From assembly GCF_050433445.1 (NCBI RefSeq), contig NZ_JBNPXF010000001.1, forward strand, positions 62,001 to 126,000: 64,000 nucleotides of DNA. Direction: 5' to 3'. The position numbers and the translations under genes were made by a program. The notes under the pieces were generated by a model, which was given only the letters and a program-made list of their open reading frames with translations, did no database searches and had not been told where the DNA came from. Below, in pieces: positions 26,911 to 34,550 of the stretch; the first letter of the stretch is position 1; each line of letters begins with the position of its first letter. This DNA is from Kroppenstedtia sanguinis (GTDB taxonomy: Bacteria > Bacillota > Bacilli > Thermoactinomycetales > DSM-45169).

Positions 26911-28419
26911 ATGAAAAAGCTCCATGTCTCGGGGGTTTCCCCGAACTTTTATCGTGATATTGAATTGATCGTCGGTTTGTTCTTTCCCAAGGCCAAAGTG
27001 GTGGAGGTACGGGAAGAAGCGGATACACTCTTCCACTTTGAGATTCAGCGGGCAGGACAGATTCGGGTGGATGTGACGCTGACCGACTCCAACCGGGATC
27101 AGGTTTGGCATGGCACTCATGAATGGCCTGCACCCCCTTCGGCTTCAGAGAAAGAAGAGCGCAAAGGGATCAAGCAAGTGGTCAACCGTGCTCTGTTGCA
27201 AGTGATGGAGGAGGCGACGGGAATCCGGCAACCCTGGGGAGTTTTGACCGGGGTCCGCCCGACCAAATTGCTCCATCGTATGCGGTTGGACGGACTCACC
27301 CCGGATGCGGCCGCTGCTGTCCTGGAACGGGATTACCGACTGATGCCTGTTAAAATTGAACTTTTGCAAGAAATCGTAGACAGGCAGACCCGAGTATTAC
27401 CTGATCTCTATGAGTTGGATCGGGAGGTAAGTCTGTATATCGGAATTCCTTTTTGCCCTACCAAATGTGCATACTGCACCTTTCCCGCCTATGCGATCCG
27501 GGGGCGCAACGGTTCCGTGGAGGAGTTTTTGGCCGGCCTCCATGAGGAAATGGAGGCGATCGGTGCCTGGTTGGAAAGGCGGGGGCTCCCGGTGACCTCC
27601 ATCTATTTCGGCGGGGGAACGCCTACTTCGATCACTGCTCGCCAGATGGAGGATCTGTTTGTGAAGATGAAAACAAGTCTCCCGGGTTATGAGGGGGTCC
27701 GAGAGCTGACGGTGGAGGCCGGGCGTCCCGACACGCTGGATGCGGAAAAGTTGGATCTTCTTCGGCGGTGGAAAGTAGATCGCATCAGCATTAACCCTCA
27801 AAGTTTTGAGGAAAACACTTTGAAATTGATCGGTCGCCACCACACAGTTCAAGAAACCTTGGAGAAATATGAACTGGCCCGGTCCATGGGCTTGCATAAT
27901 ATTAATATGGATCTGATCATCGGGTTACCGGGAGAAGGGCTGGACACTTTCCGTCGCTCCCTCCAAGTGATGGAGGAACTGAAGCCGGAGTCGCTCACGG
28001 TCCATACTCTTTCCTTTAAACGTGGCTCCCATATGACTCGCGATCCGGAAAAGTACAAGACCGCCGACCGGGATGAAATCACGAAGATGGTCAACGACGC
28101 CCGGGACTGGACCCGTAGGATGGGGTATGTCCCCTACTATCTGTACCGTCAAAAAAATATCCTGGGGAATCAGGAGAATGTGGGTTACTCCTTTCCCGGC
28201 GAAGAGAATTTGTACAATATCATCATTATGGAGGAACGGCAGACCATTATCGGGCTGGGTTGTGGCGCAGTCAGCAAAATTATTCCTCCGGGAACAGGTC
28301 GGATCCATCGTGTACCCAACCCGAAAGAGCCTCAGGCTTATATTAACACCTACCGGGAACACATCCGGAAAAAATTAGAGGTCTTGGATCGTGCCTACGG
28401 TGTAGAGTCGGTCATGTGA
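26911..28419 (+). CDS. hemZ: Radical SAM coproporphyrinogen III oxidase-like protein HemZ
   Basis: Oxygen-independent coproporphyrinogen-oxidase family protein of Bacilli, 502 residues. An N-terminal ~150-residue HemZ-specific domain precedes the radical SAM core with CPTKCAYC (Cys182, 186, 189), then YFGGGTPTS, the RISINPQSF strand and NINMDLIIGLPGEG. The C-terminal part has RQKNILGNQENVGYS. ATG 26911 is the only sensible start, yet it follows seven T with no SD at normal distance. GGGAGG (26873-26878) is 32 nt upstream and instead serves a GTG at 26883 in another frame. The enzymatic role in haem synthesis is debated for the family, so activity is inferred. Confidence 0.9.
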   Translation: MKKLHVSGVSPNFYRDIELIVGLFFPKAKVVEVREEADTLFHFEIQRAGQIRVDVTLTDSNRDQVWHGTHEWPAPPSASEKEERKGIKQVVNRALLQVMEEATGIRQPWGVLTGVRPTKLLHRMRLDGLTPDAAAAVLERDYRLMPVKIELLQEIVDRQTRVLPDLYELDREVSLYIGIPFCPTKCAYCTFPAYAIRGRNGSVEEFLAGLHEEMEAIGAWLERRGLPVTSIYFGGGTPTSITARQMEDLFVKMKTSLPGYEGVRELTVEAGRPDTLDAEKLDLLRRWKVDRISINPQSFEENTLKLIGRHHTVQETLEKYELARSMGLHNINMDLIIGLPGEGLDTFRRSLQVMEELKPESLTVHTLSFKRGSHMTRDPEKYKTADRDEITKMVNDARDWTRRMGYVPYYLYRQKNILGNQENVGYSFPGEENLYNIIIMEERQTIIGLGCGAVSKIIPPGTGRIHRVPNPKEPQAYINTYREHIRKKLEVLDRAYGVESVM

Positions 28420-28446
28420 GAAAAATGGAATGGAGATATGAAGCAG

Positions 28447-28473
28447 GCAACCGAATCATCGGTTGCTTTTTTA
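28447..28473 (+). terminator. Intrinsic terminator of hemZ
   Basis: GCAACCGA / TCGGTTGC perfect 8-bp stem with a 4-nt loop, followed by six T. Confidence 0.9.
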
Positions 28474-28562
28474 TATGAAATCTCTATTCTTTCTCCTTTG
28501 TTTTATTGTACAATGGAGTTGTTTTATACTTTCAATTATTTGATCAGGGAGGAAAAATTTCG

Positions 28563-29447
28563 TTGGCTTCTTTTTTTACACTGGCGCGGAAACATGGGTT
28601 GAAATTGGCTTTGACCACTTTTCTTGGTATTGCGGCTTCTAATGCCGTTGTTTACGGGGGGGTGTTGATCCTGTTCTTGATCCTCCTGATGTCGATCGGC
28701 GGAGTGGCTTCTTTTGAGAACTCCCTCACGCCCGAGGCGCTGTTCGGATTCGGGGTGATCGGGGTCATTCTGCTTATCCTTGCGTACCTGGTGATCATCG
28801 CCGCTTCCTATCTGGTGCAATCCTTTACAATGGGTGGAATCTTCGGCATGGGGAAGGAGGTCCTGCTGGAAAACAGATCGGAGATCGGAACTTTCTTCAG
28901 CCAGGGTTTCCGATACATGTGGCGTCTCACGGGCCAATACCTGCTGTTCTGCCTGTGTTGGGCACCGTTGTATTTTCTTATGATTATTCCATTCGCGATC
29001 GCCAGTGAGCTGATCGGGGAATGGGTGGTGTTGTTCCTGTTACCTTTTTTAGCGGCATTCTTCTTTTTGGTGATCGCGCTGTTTTTACACGCACCTGCCA
29101 TCCTGGTCCGAGACGATCTGCGGGTTCTGGAATCGATGAAGTGGACTTTTCGCCTCTTTTTTTCCTCTTCCTTTGGTTCTGTCTGTCTTTCCACCTTGTT
29201 AGCCGGTGTGGCCGGTCTGGTGGTCAACGTGGCTTTTCTGCTAGTCGCCGGTTTGATCGTCGGCTTCTGCATCCTGTTGCAGTTTTTAGTCCATGAGGGA
29301 TTTGTTGTGTTGACGATGGTGGCAGGGATTCCCTTGGGTCTGGCCTACGTGGTGATCGTATTTCCTCTCTCCCTGGCTGTTGCATGCTTGCTCATTCAAT
29401 ATCGTTATGAGCGGATTCGTCCCAAGGATCTGCCCCAGGTAGCTTGA
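28563..29447 (+). CDS. Multi-pass membrane protein of unknown function
   Basis: 294 residues, dominated by hydrophobic helices: about six membrane segments, including AVVYGGVLILFLILLMSI, GFGVIGVILLILAYLVIIAA, YLLFCLCWAPLYFLMIIPF and ALLIQ-type C-terminal helices. The conserved-looking loop RDDLRVLESMKWTFRLF between helices resembles those of integral membrane families with a repeated four-helix layout, but I cannot name the family safely. The start is TTG 28563, with AGGGAGG (28546-28552) 10 nt upstream; an earlier in-frame start has no ribosome site. It is bounded by the hemZ terminator and its own terminator, so it is monocistronic. Confidence 0.72.
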   Translation: MASFFTLARKHGLKLALTTFLGIAASNAVVYGGVLILFLILLMSIGGVASFENSLTPEALFGFGVIGVILLILAYLVIIAASYLVQSFTMGGIFGMGKEVLLENRSEIGTFFSQGFRYMWRLTGQYLLFCLCWAPLYFLMIIPFAIASELIGEWVVLFLLPFLAAFFFLVIALFLHAPAILVRDDLRVLESMKWTFRLFFSSSFGSVCLSTLLAGVAGLVVNVAFLLVAGLIVGFCILLQFLVHEGFVVLTMVAGIPLGLAYVVIVFPLSLAVACLLIQYRYERIRPKDLPQVA

Positions 29448-29484
29448 AACGGTGCTCCCGGGAATGAAGATGGAAACTGATGAT

Positions 29485-29519
29485 GCGACTCCAACACTGA
29501 ATGGAGTCGCTTTTTTTCT
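29485..29519 (+). terminator. Intrinsic terminator
   Basis: GCGACTCCA / TGGAGTCGC perfect 9-bp stem with an 8-nt loop and seven T, 37 bp after the membrane-protein stop. Confidence 0.92.
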
Positions 29520-29651
29520 TGAAACTCCAATATGAGCCCTTATTCACCTGTTTATTTCTTTCCAAAGAGCCTAGGAGTTTTTTATCTTTGTGTTTTTATT
29601 CAGCGGTTACACCTAGTGCCCCTTCAGGCAACTTTGATCTTGTTTTTCAGC

Positions 29652-29816
29652 AAGGCGGGGGCGGGATGGTGGGAGGCTCCGATCTCTTGCAAAGAGCGCA
29701 TAGCTAGACCCGGGAGCAGAAAGCGACCCTGGCGAGACTTGTGCCCTATGGGTGCAAAGGCTCTTCACCCTCCCGCCATCCCGACCTTAGTTCCTACCTA
29801 ACATAGGGCTAATCAC
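29652..29816 (-). repeat. Family B dispersed repeat, copy B1 (inverted)
   Basis: Reverse complement of the family B left part: TGATTAGCCCTATGTTAGG, the GGTCGGGATGG block, GAAGAGCCTTTGCACCCATA, GGCACAAGTCTCGCCAGGG and GCAAGAGATCGGAGCC. The outer right end (ATGGTTAATCAACAG) is missing. Its retained end abuts the guanine-deaminase remnant. No gene is seen at 29520-29651. Confidence 0.8.
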
Positions 29817-29817
29817 A

Positions 29818-29965
29818 CGCCTGGAGTGGCAAGTATGTTGTTCACGCCTTTGCCCACAATTTCCCGTCTTTCACGATGACCGCGCCGAAGGGTCTGCCCT
29901 TCTTGGTTCGTGTGTTTTCGTAAGCCAAATAATAGCGATCTGCATCCCATCGGTACAGTTCATGT
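29818..29965 (-). pseudogene. Guanine/nucleoside deaminase remnant (N-terminal scrap)
   Basis: On the minus strand one frame reads DADRYYLAYENTRTKKGR and PFGAVIVKDGK; a one-base shift then continues GKGVNNILAT. This is the N-terminal substrate region of guanine-deaminase-type cytidine/deoxycytidylate deaminase fold enzymes, up to just before the zinc motif (T-A-H-A-E), which is absent. The homology stops within a few bases of the family B repeat edge at 29816. The upstream part (29966-30090) shows no continuing homology. It is clearly a dead fragment, not a gene. Confidence 0.75.
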
Positions 29966-30111
29966 TCAAGTCACTCCCTGTTACGCCTGCTGGCGCGTGA
30001 GTATTTCGCCTCCGTTGTGATCGCAGTGATTTTGTATTTGGAGAAAAAGGAAGTAATTTCACAGACTGCTTCTTGAATTGTTATAAATCTGGCCTATCGT
30101 CTGGGTTTTGG

Positions 30112-30912
30112 TTAACGTTGGGTGTCAGATCCGCCTTTACGGGTCGTCCATAGGGTCCAGCGGTCCCGATCCGGGATATCGGTAGTGACATCGGTTGCGG
30201 TCAGCCGATGGCGGATATGCCGCATTAAGCGATGAAGCTCTTCATCATGTAGCTCATGGAGAATGGAGCGTCCCTGCCGTTGCAAAATATCTTGCTCTAA
30301 ATCCTGCAGGTTGCGGTGAATCCTGCGGGTCTCCCACAGAGGATGTTCCCACGGGGCGTAGAAGCCTGCCGCTTTCAGGGCACGGTGGATCTCAACAGAG
30401 GGATGGCGCCGTGCGATTTCCTTCTCTTTTAATCTGGGAAACATCTCAAAGATGAATCCTCGCAGATGGTCGGGAGTGGCGGGAAGAAGGCAATCCGCGG
30501 GGGTTCGATCCTGAATGAGGAGTATGCCGCCGGGTCGCAGGATTCGGGCTGCTTCGTGGAAGCAGGACAGAAGGTCCCGCAGGTGGTGGATGACCGCCCG
30601 CATCAAGAGGAAGTGGAAGCTCCCTGCGGGAAGTCCCGTCTGCTCTGCACTTCCCTGAATCCATCGAATCTGGGGAAAGGAGTCGCTCTGTTCCTGGGCA
30701 GCTTCCAGCATGATGGGAGAGGGATCCACCCCGGTCACTTGGGCTCCCATCTCTGCCAGCGCCCGAGAGTAGATTCCCCCACCGCATCCGATGTCGGCCA
30801 CCTCCATTCCCTGGGGATCCAGTATCTTCCGCACCTGTTCTTTCCACTCCGGTGAAGCGGTACGGGTGGCGTAGGTGTGTTTGTTCTTCGGATGAGAAAA
30901 ATCGATGGACAT
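30112..30912 (-). CDS. Class I SAM-dependent methyltransferase
   Basis: 266-residue methyltransferase with a Rossmann-type SAM site: motif I VADIGCGGGIYSRALAEMGA, the acidic VTGVDPSP turn, and RILRPGGILLIQDRTP as the motif III strand. The C-terminal ~100 residues are helical, with many His and Arg, and presumably bind the acceptor, which cannot be predicted. ATG 30912 has GGGGG about 9 nt upstream on the minus strand. It lies 40 bp downstream of a second methyltransferase gene in the same direction, probably one operon. It is unrelated in detail to the pseudogene at 25509. Confidence 0.85.
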   Translation of the reverse strand: MSIDFSHPKNKHTYATRTASPEWKEQVRKILDPQGMEVADIGCGGGIYSRALAEMGAQVTGVDPSPIMLEAAQEQSDSFPQIRWIQGSAEQTGLPAGSFHFLLMRAVIHHLRDLLSCFHEAARILRPGGILLIQDRTPADCLLPATPDHLRGFIFEMFPRLKEKEIARRHPSVEIHRALKAAGFYAPWEHPLWETRRIHRNLQDLEQDILQRQGRSILHELHDEELHRLMRHIRHRLTATDVTTDIPDRDRWTLWTTRKGGSDTQR

Positions 30913-30952
30913 GGTTTAAGCCCCCTTGTGCAGATTTCTGAGAAGGATCATG

Positions 30953-31726
30953 TTATTTTTGGCAGATCCACATCCCTTTGCGGAGGATCAGGGTAGGATC
31001 CTCGGCGGTGGGATCAAACCCAAGGTTTTGTTGCACCGACGCCGGTGCAGTCTGCAACAGTTTCCAGGCTTGTTCTCGGGAGGAAGCGGGTGTCTGAGCT
31101 CGGTCCATCCATTCCTGCCACTGAACCGGAGTCTCCCAACTTCGGACATGGGTGACGGAGGAGAAGCCGGCAGCTTCTAACAGCCGCGTCCAATCAGCAA
31201 GGGGGAATACTCGCTGATGAGAGGGATCCCGCAGGGTTTCCACCTCATTCAGGATCTGATCCGTTGCGGAGTCGTCGGGAAGGGTGTTATCCACCAAGAT
31301 CAACCTGCCGCCGGGAACCAGCACCCGCCGGGCCTCAGCGAAGGCTTTCTCTGGATGAGGAAAGTGATGGGAAGCGATCCGGGAGGTGACCCAGTCAAAC
31401 AGTCGATCGGGAAGCGGGAGGTTCTCCGCATCCCCCTCCAACCAAGTGACATGGTCCAGCCCGCGCCGGCTCGCCTCTTCTGCGGCGATTTCCAGCATGC
31501 GGGGAGTAAGATCTAAACCTACCACTCGTTGGCAGACCCGACTCAACACAAAGGCGGTATGACCGGCTCCGGTGGCGATGTCGAGGGCGAGGAGAGGTGG
31601 AGAGGACATCCCGATCTCTGCTGCGATCCACTCCAGGTCTGGCCCCTGGGCATGAATGACACTCGTCCGGTACCCATCGCCAGAACGCCGGTACTGATCC
31701 TGCACCTGTTTTTTGGTAGCATCCAT
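30953..31726 (-). CDS. UbiE/COQ5-like SAM-dependent methyltransferase
   Basis: 257 residues. SAM-binding motif I reads LALDIATGAGHTAFVLSR, followed by VVGLDLTPRMLEIAAEEA, EGDAENLPLPDRLFDWVTSR and ARRVLVPGGRLILVDNTLP, the layout of UbiE-like and YcgJ-like small-molecule methyltransferases. The acceptor is unknown. ATG 31726 is chosen because AAAGGAG sits 8 nt upstream; a GTG three codons earlier overlaps that site. First gene of a probable two-gene operon with the methyltransferase at 30112, separated by 40 bp. Confidence 0.88.
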   Translation of the reverse strand: MDATKKQVQDQYRRSGDGYRTSVIHAQGPDLEWIAAEIGMSSPPLLALDIATGAGHTAFVLSRVCQRVVGLDLTPRMLEIAAEEASRRGLDHVTWLEGDAENLPLPDRLFDWVTSRIASHHFPHPEKAFAEARRVLVPGGRLILVDNTLPDDSATDQILNEVETLRDPSHQRVFPLADWTRLLEAAGFSSVTHVRSWETPVQWQEWMDRAQTPASSREQAWKLLQTAPASVQQNLGFDPTAEDPTLILRKGMWICQK

Positions 31727-31827
31727 AGGGTTCACTCCTTTTGTGTTTCACCTAATGAAAAACAATTTCGTTTTACAAAACCACTATAACACATTTGCTC
31801 ATGGAATCGATAGGAAATGACAAGTAC

Positions 31828-31851
31828 AAAAAAAGAGCACGGATTTCGTGC
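31828..31851 (-). terminator. Intrinsic terminator of the glycerophosphodiesterase gene
   Basis: On the minus strand GCACG-AAATC-CGTGC is followed by TCTTTTTTT, directly past the gene's stop. Confidence 0.85.
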
Positions 31852-31868
31852 CCGATCGATAAAGGGAT

Positions 31869-32738
31869 TTATGGATGATAAGGGGGGTATCCCAATTCCG
31901 GGAAATCCGTGATAAATCCATCAACTCCCGCTGCAAACAACAGATTTGCCGCCGATTGATCACGAATCGTATAGGGAAGGATTTTCATCCCGTGCCGGTG
32001 TACCCGTTGGACCAGATCGGCATTCACCAGATCTTTATCTGGATTGACATAATCGGCGTAAACGGCGAAGGAGCGTAGGTGTGCGTTGGTTACCCCTGTC
32101 TCTTGGTAATCCCCCTTGCTGAGAAGAACGCCGATGGGGACTCTCGGCAACCATCGATGAAAACGTTGAATCGATTTGAGATCAAAGGATTGAACTACCA
32201 CTTTGTCGCGTTTATCCAAGTTTCGCTTTGCGAGGGCCTTCGCTACCTGCCGTTCAATTCCAGGATAGCGAGCGGGGTCTTTCAGCTCAATCAGAATCTT
32301 GATTCCCTTTCCACGGTATCGATCCAGCACTTCTTCTAGGGTGGGGACTCTTTCTCCAGCATAGGCAGGACTGAACCAGCTACCGGCATCCAACTGTTTT
32401 AATTGAGCTAGGGTGAGGTCTCGGATCTCCCCTGTCCCGTCGGTGGTTCGGTCCACTGAGGTATCGTGCATGATCACTAGACGACCATCTTTGCTCCGCT
32501 GTACATCCACTTCAAAGTAATCCGCCTTCATCTTCACGGCTAAATCAAAGGCGGCGATGGTGTTCTCCGGTGCATGTCCAGAGGCTCCCCGATGGGCTAC
32601 ATTGATAAACTTAGAGGGGACTTTCCCTTTGGGCTCCGCCGCTGCTTGACCGGGATGCAAACCCACCAACAGTATGACCGCAAGACACAGGACTCCCCAT
32701 AGGCGAAAAGAAGGCCTTCTGCACTTTCTCGGATTCAC
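31869..32738 (-). CDS. Secreted glycerophosphodiester phosphodiesterase
   Basis: GDPD/GlpQ-type enzyme that hydrolyses glycerophosphodiesters or teichoic-acid-type polymers outside the cell, giving glycerol 3-phosphate. A clear signal peptide covers the first ~35 residues (basic start, LWGVLCLAVILLVGLH core, cleavage near QAAAEP). Catalytic motifs are NVAHRGASGHAPENT with the HR pair, FEVDVQRSKDG and VIMHDTSVDRTTDGTG. The metal-binding ILIELKD and the C-terminal GVDGFITDFPE follow. The start is GTG 32738, with AAGGGGAG 6 nt upstream; an ATG eight codons earlier overlaps that site. 289 residues. It stands alone with its own terminator. Confidence 0.92.
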   Translation of the reverse strand: MNPRKCRRPSFRLWGVLCLAVILLVGLHPGQAAAEPKGKVPSKFINVAHRGASGHAPENTIAAFDLAVKMKADYFEVDVQRSKDGRLVIMHDTSVDRTTDGTGEIRDLTLAQLKQLDAGSWFSPAYAGERVPTLEEVLDRYRGKGIKILIELKDPARYPGIERQVAKALAKRNLDKRDKVVVQSFDLKSIQRFHRWLPRVPIGVLLSKGDYQETGVTNAHLRSFAVYADYVNPDKDLVNADLVQRVHRHGMKILPYTIRDQSAANLLFAAGVDGFITDFPELGYPPYHP

Positions 32739-32892
32739 AGCACTCTCCCCTTTCCATTGCATAATAGAGCATATTTATATATACAATTTTAACGGGCTGG
32801 TAAAAAATTGTTAAGGAATTGTGGGGGACTCCTTCAAACTGTGTATTTACCAGAGCATGGCAGGAGTCCAGCTGGAGGGAAGCCCGGTATTC

Positions 32893-33012
32893 CTAGAAGT
32901 GTTGTGCCCTCCTGCGTTTGAGGACGGTCGGGATGGGGTTTCACCTGTCGTTCCGTTGTTTTAGTGAGCCAAAGTCATTCCATGTGAACCCCTCCCTTCG
33001 ATCTATGCGTAG
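32893..33012 (+). repeat. Family A dispersed repeat, copy A5 (left part only)
   Basis: Starts TAGAAGTGTTGTG, then GGTCGGGATGGGGTTTCACC, TCGTTCCGTTGTTTTAGTGA and CATGTGAACCCC, all family A landmarks, and breaks off at ATCTATGCGTAG. The right third with TTTTTCACAACGCTTC is lost. The remaining 33013-33212 holds the thrC upstream region with no clear promoter. Confidence 0.7.
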
Positions 33013-33212
33013 ATTTGAGATGATTCTTTTTCCTCCCCCACTTAAAGGAATCTGGTACCGAGTGGACTGTCTCCATTTTCTGGGGGGATGGCATGAGTTG
33101 TGTGGAAGCACGACGTACAACTCTGTATACATATCCTGCAGTAGGGGCTCCCACTGGATTTGAAAAAGCGAATGGCTAGTGGATCCAAAGTAGATGTGGA
33201 GGAGGGGGAGAG

Positions 33213-34484
33213 GTGAAGAGGCGTTGGATGGTTTGCAGCGGGTGTTCCCGAAGAATTCCCTTTCGCTATGATGGTGGCCTCTGTGGCTGTGGAGGCGCTT
33301 GGTTGGTCCAATACGACCTGGAGGAAGTGAAACACCATCTGAGCCGGGAAAAGTTGCGAGAACGTCCGGCCACCCTGTGGCGTTACCATGAATTTCTCCC
33401 TTTGAAAATGACGGATTCGATCGTCTCCTTGGGGGAGGGATGGACCCCGCTGATTCGACTGGAACGCTGGGAGAAACAACTGGGCTTAGGTGAGGTCTGG
33501 GTGAAGAGGGAGGAACAGAATCCAACAGGTAGCTTTAAAGCCCGGGGATTCTCTGTGGCCCTCTCTCTTCAACAAGAGCGGGGAACTTCTCGGGTGGCAG
33601 TAAATTCCAATGGAAATGCTGCCGCCGCCTTGGCTGCCTATGCGGCTCGTGCAGGAATGGAGGGATTTGTCTTTATTCCTCGGGATTGTCCGGCCTTGAT
33701 GGTGGAGGAGGCGATGCAATATGGAGCCCGAACCTACTTAGTAGATGGGTTGATCCACGATGCGGGTCGAATCATTCAGGAGGGAGCACGGGAGATGGGA
33801 TGGGTCTCCATAGGAACTGCCCGAGAACCTGGCAGGGTGGAAGGGAAAAAGACGATGGGGCTGGAGTTGGCTGAGCAACTGGGTTGGCAGTTGCCTGATG
33901 TGGTGATCTATCCCACAGGGGGTGGCTCCGGCTTGATTGGGATCTGGAAGGCTTTCTGCGAATTGAAAGAGCTGGGCTGGGTTCAGGGGGAGCTTCCGCG
34001 TTTGGTCAGTGTACAGGAAAGAGGGTGCACCCCGATTGTGGATGCGCTGGAAGCAGGGGCCGAGGAGATCACTCCCAAAGAAGATGCCACCTGCGCCAAC
34101 CCGACCGGGATACGCGTTCCCCAGCCGCCGGCAGGCCAGCTGATCTTGTCTATCCTCCGGGAAACGGGAGGGACGGCGGTGGCGGTCACAGCAGATGAGA
34201 TCGATGCCGCCAGCCAAACCTTGGGTGGGGAAGGGATCTCCGTTGCACCGGAGGGGGCAGCGGTCTGGGCGGGTCTGCTTCAGTTACGGGACCGGGGAGA
34301 TCTACACCCAGGAGAACGGGTGGTCCTATTTAACACGGCCCACGCTTTAAAGTATCTTCCTTGGCAATCTCCGACTCCACCTCCGCTCGTCACCTCCTAC
34401 GACGACTATCGCCAAATCCTGAACAACCAAGTGGCTACGCAACCATCAACGGAATCCAGACCAGAATCATCAATGGACCGGTGA
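33213..34484 (+). CDS. thrC: Threonine synthase
   Basis: PLP enzyme converting O-phosphohomoserine to threonine, in the cytosol. 423 residues. It begins with a small cysteine cluster (VCSGCSRRIPF and LCGCGG), a zinc-ribbon-like N-terminus seen in one branch of threonine synthases. The PLP-binding lysine lies in NPTGSFKARG, near residue 108. The glycine-rich phosphate loop is YPTGGGSGLIG, and VPQPPAG and APEGAAVWAG follow. The start is GTG 33213 after GAGGAGGGGGAGAG. A related PLP lyase specificity cannot be fully excluded. No hom or thrB lies nearby. The C-terminal ~30 residues are low-complexity and polar. Confidence 0.85.
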   Translation: MKRRWMVCSGCSRRIPFRYDGGLCGCGGAWLVQYDLEEVKHHLSREKLRERPATLWRYHEFLPLKMTDSIVSLGEGWTPLIRLERWEKQLGLGEVWVKREEQNPTGSFKARGFSVALSLQQERGTSRVAVNSNGNAAAALAAYAARAGMEGFVFIPRDCPALMVEEAMQYGARTYLVDGLIHDAGRIIQEGAREMGWVSIGTAREPGRVEGKKTMGLELAEQLGWQLPDVVIYPTGGGSGLIGIWKAFCELKELGWVQGELPRLVSVQERGCTPIVDALEAGAEEITPKEDATCANPTGIRVPQPPAGQLILSILRETGGTAVAVTADEIDAASQTLGGEGISVAPEGAAVWAGLLQLRDRGDLHPGERVVLFNTAHALKYLPWQSPTPPPLVTSYDDYRQILNNQVATQPSTESRPESSMDR

Positions 34485-34501
34485 GTGCTCCATCAATCAA
34501 A

Positions 34502-34540
34502 AACCATCCCCTCTCTATTTTCAGAAGGGATGGTTCATTT
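34502..34540 (+). terminator. Bidirectional terminator between thrC and the symporter gene
   Basis: AACCATCCC / GGGATGGTT 9-bp stem lies between the two converging genes, with short A/T-rich flanks; it is stronger as a roadblock than as a classic T-run terminator. Confidence 0.6.
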
Positions 34541-34550
34541 CAATCATGGA

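Noticed and set aside
30926..31180. Small plus-strand frames inside the two methyltransferase genes
   Set aside because: They are antisense to clear methyltransferase coding sequence and lack ribosome sites.
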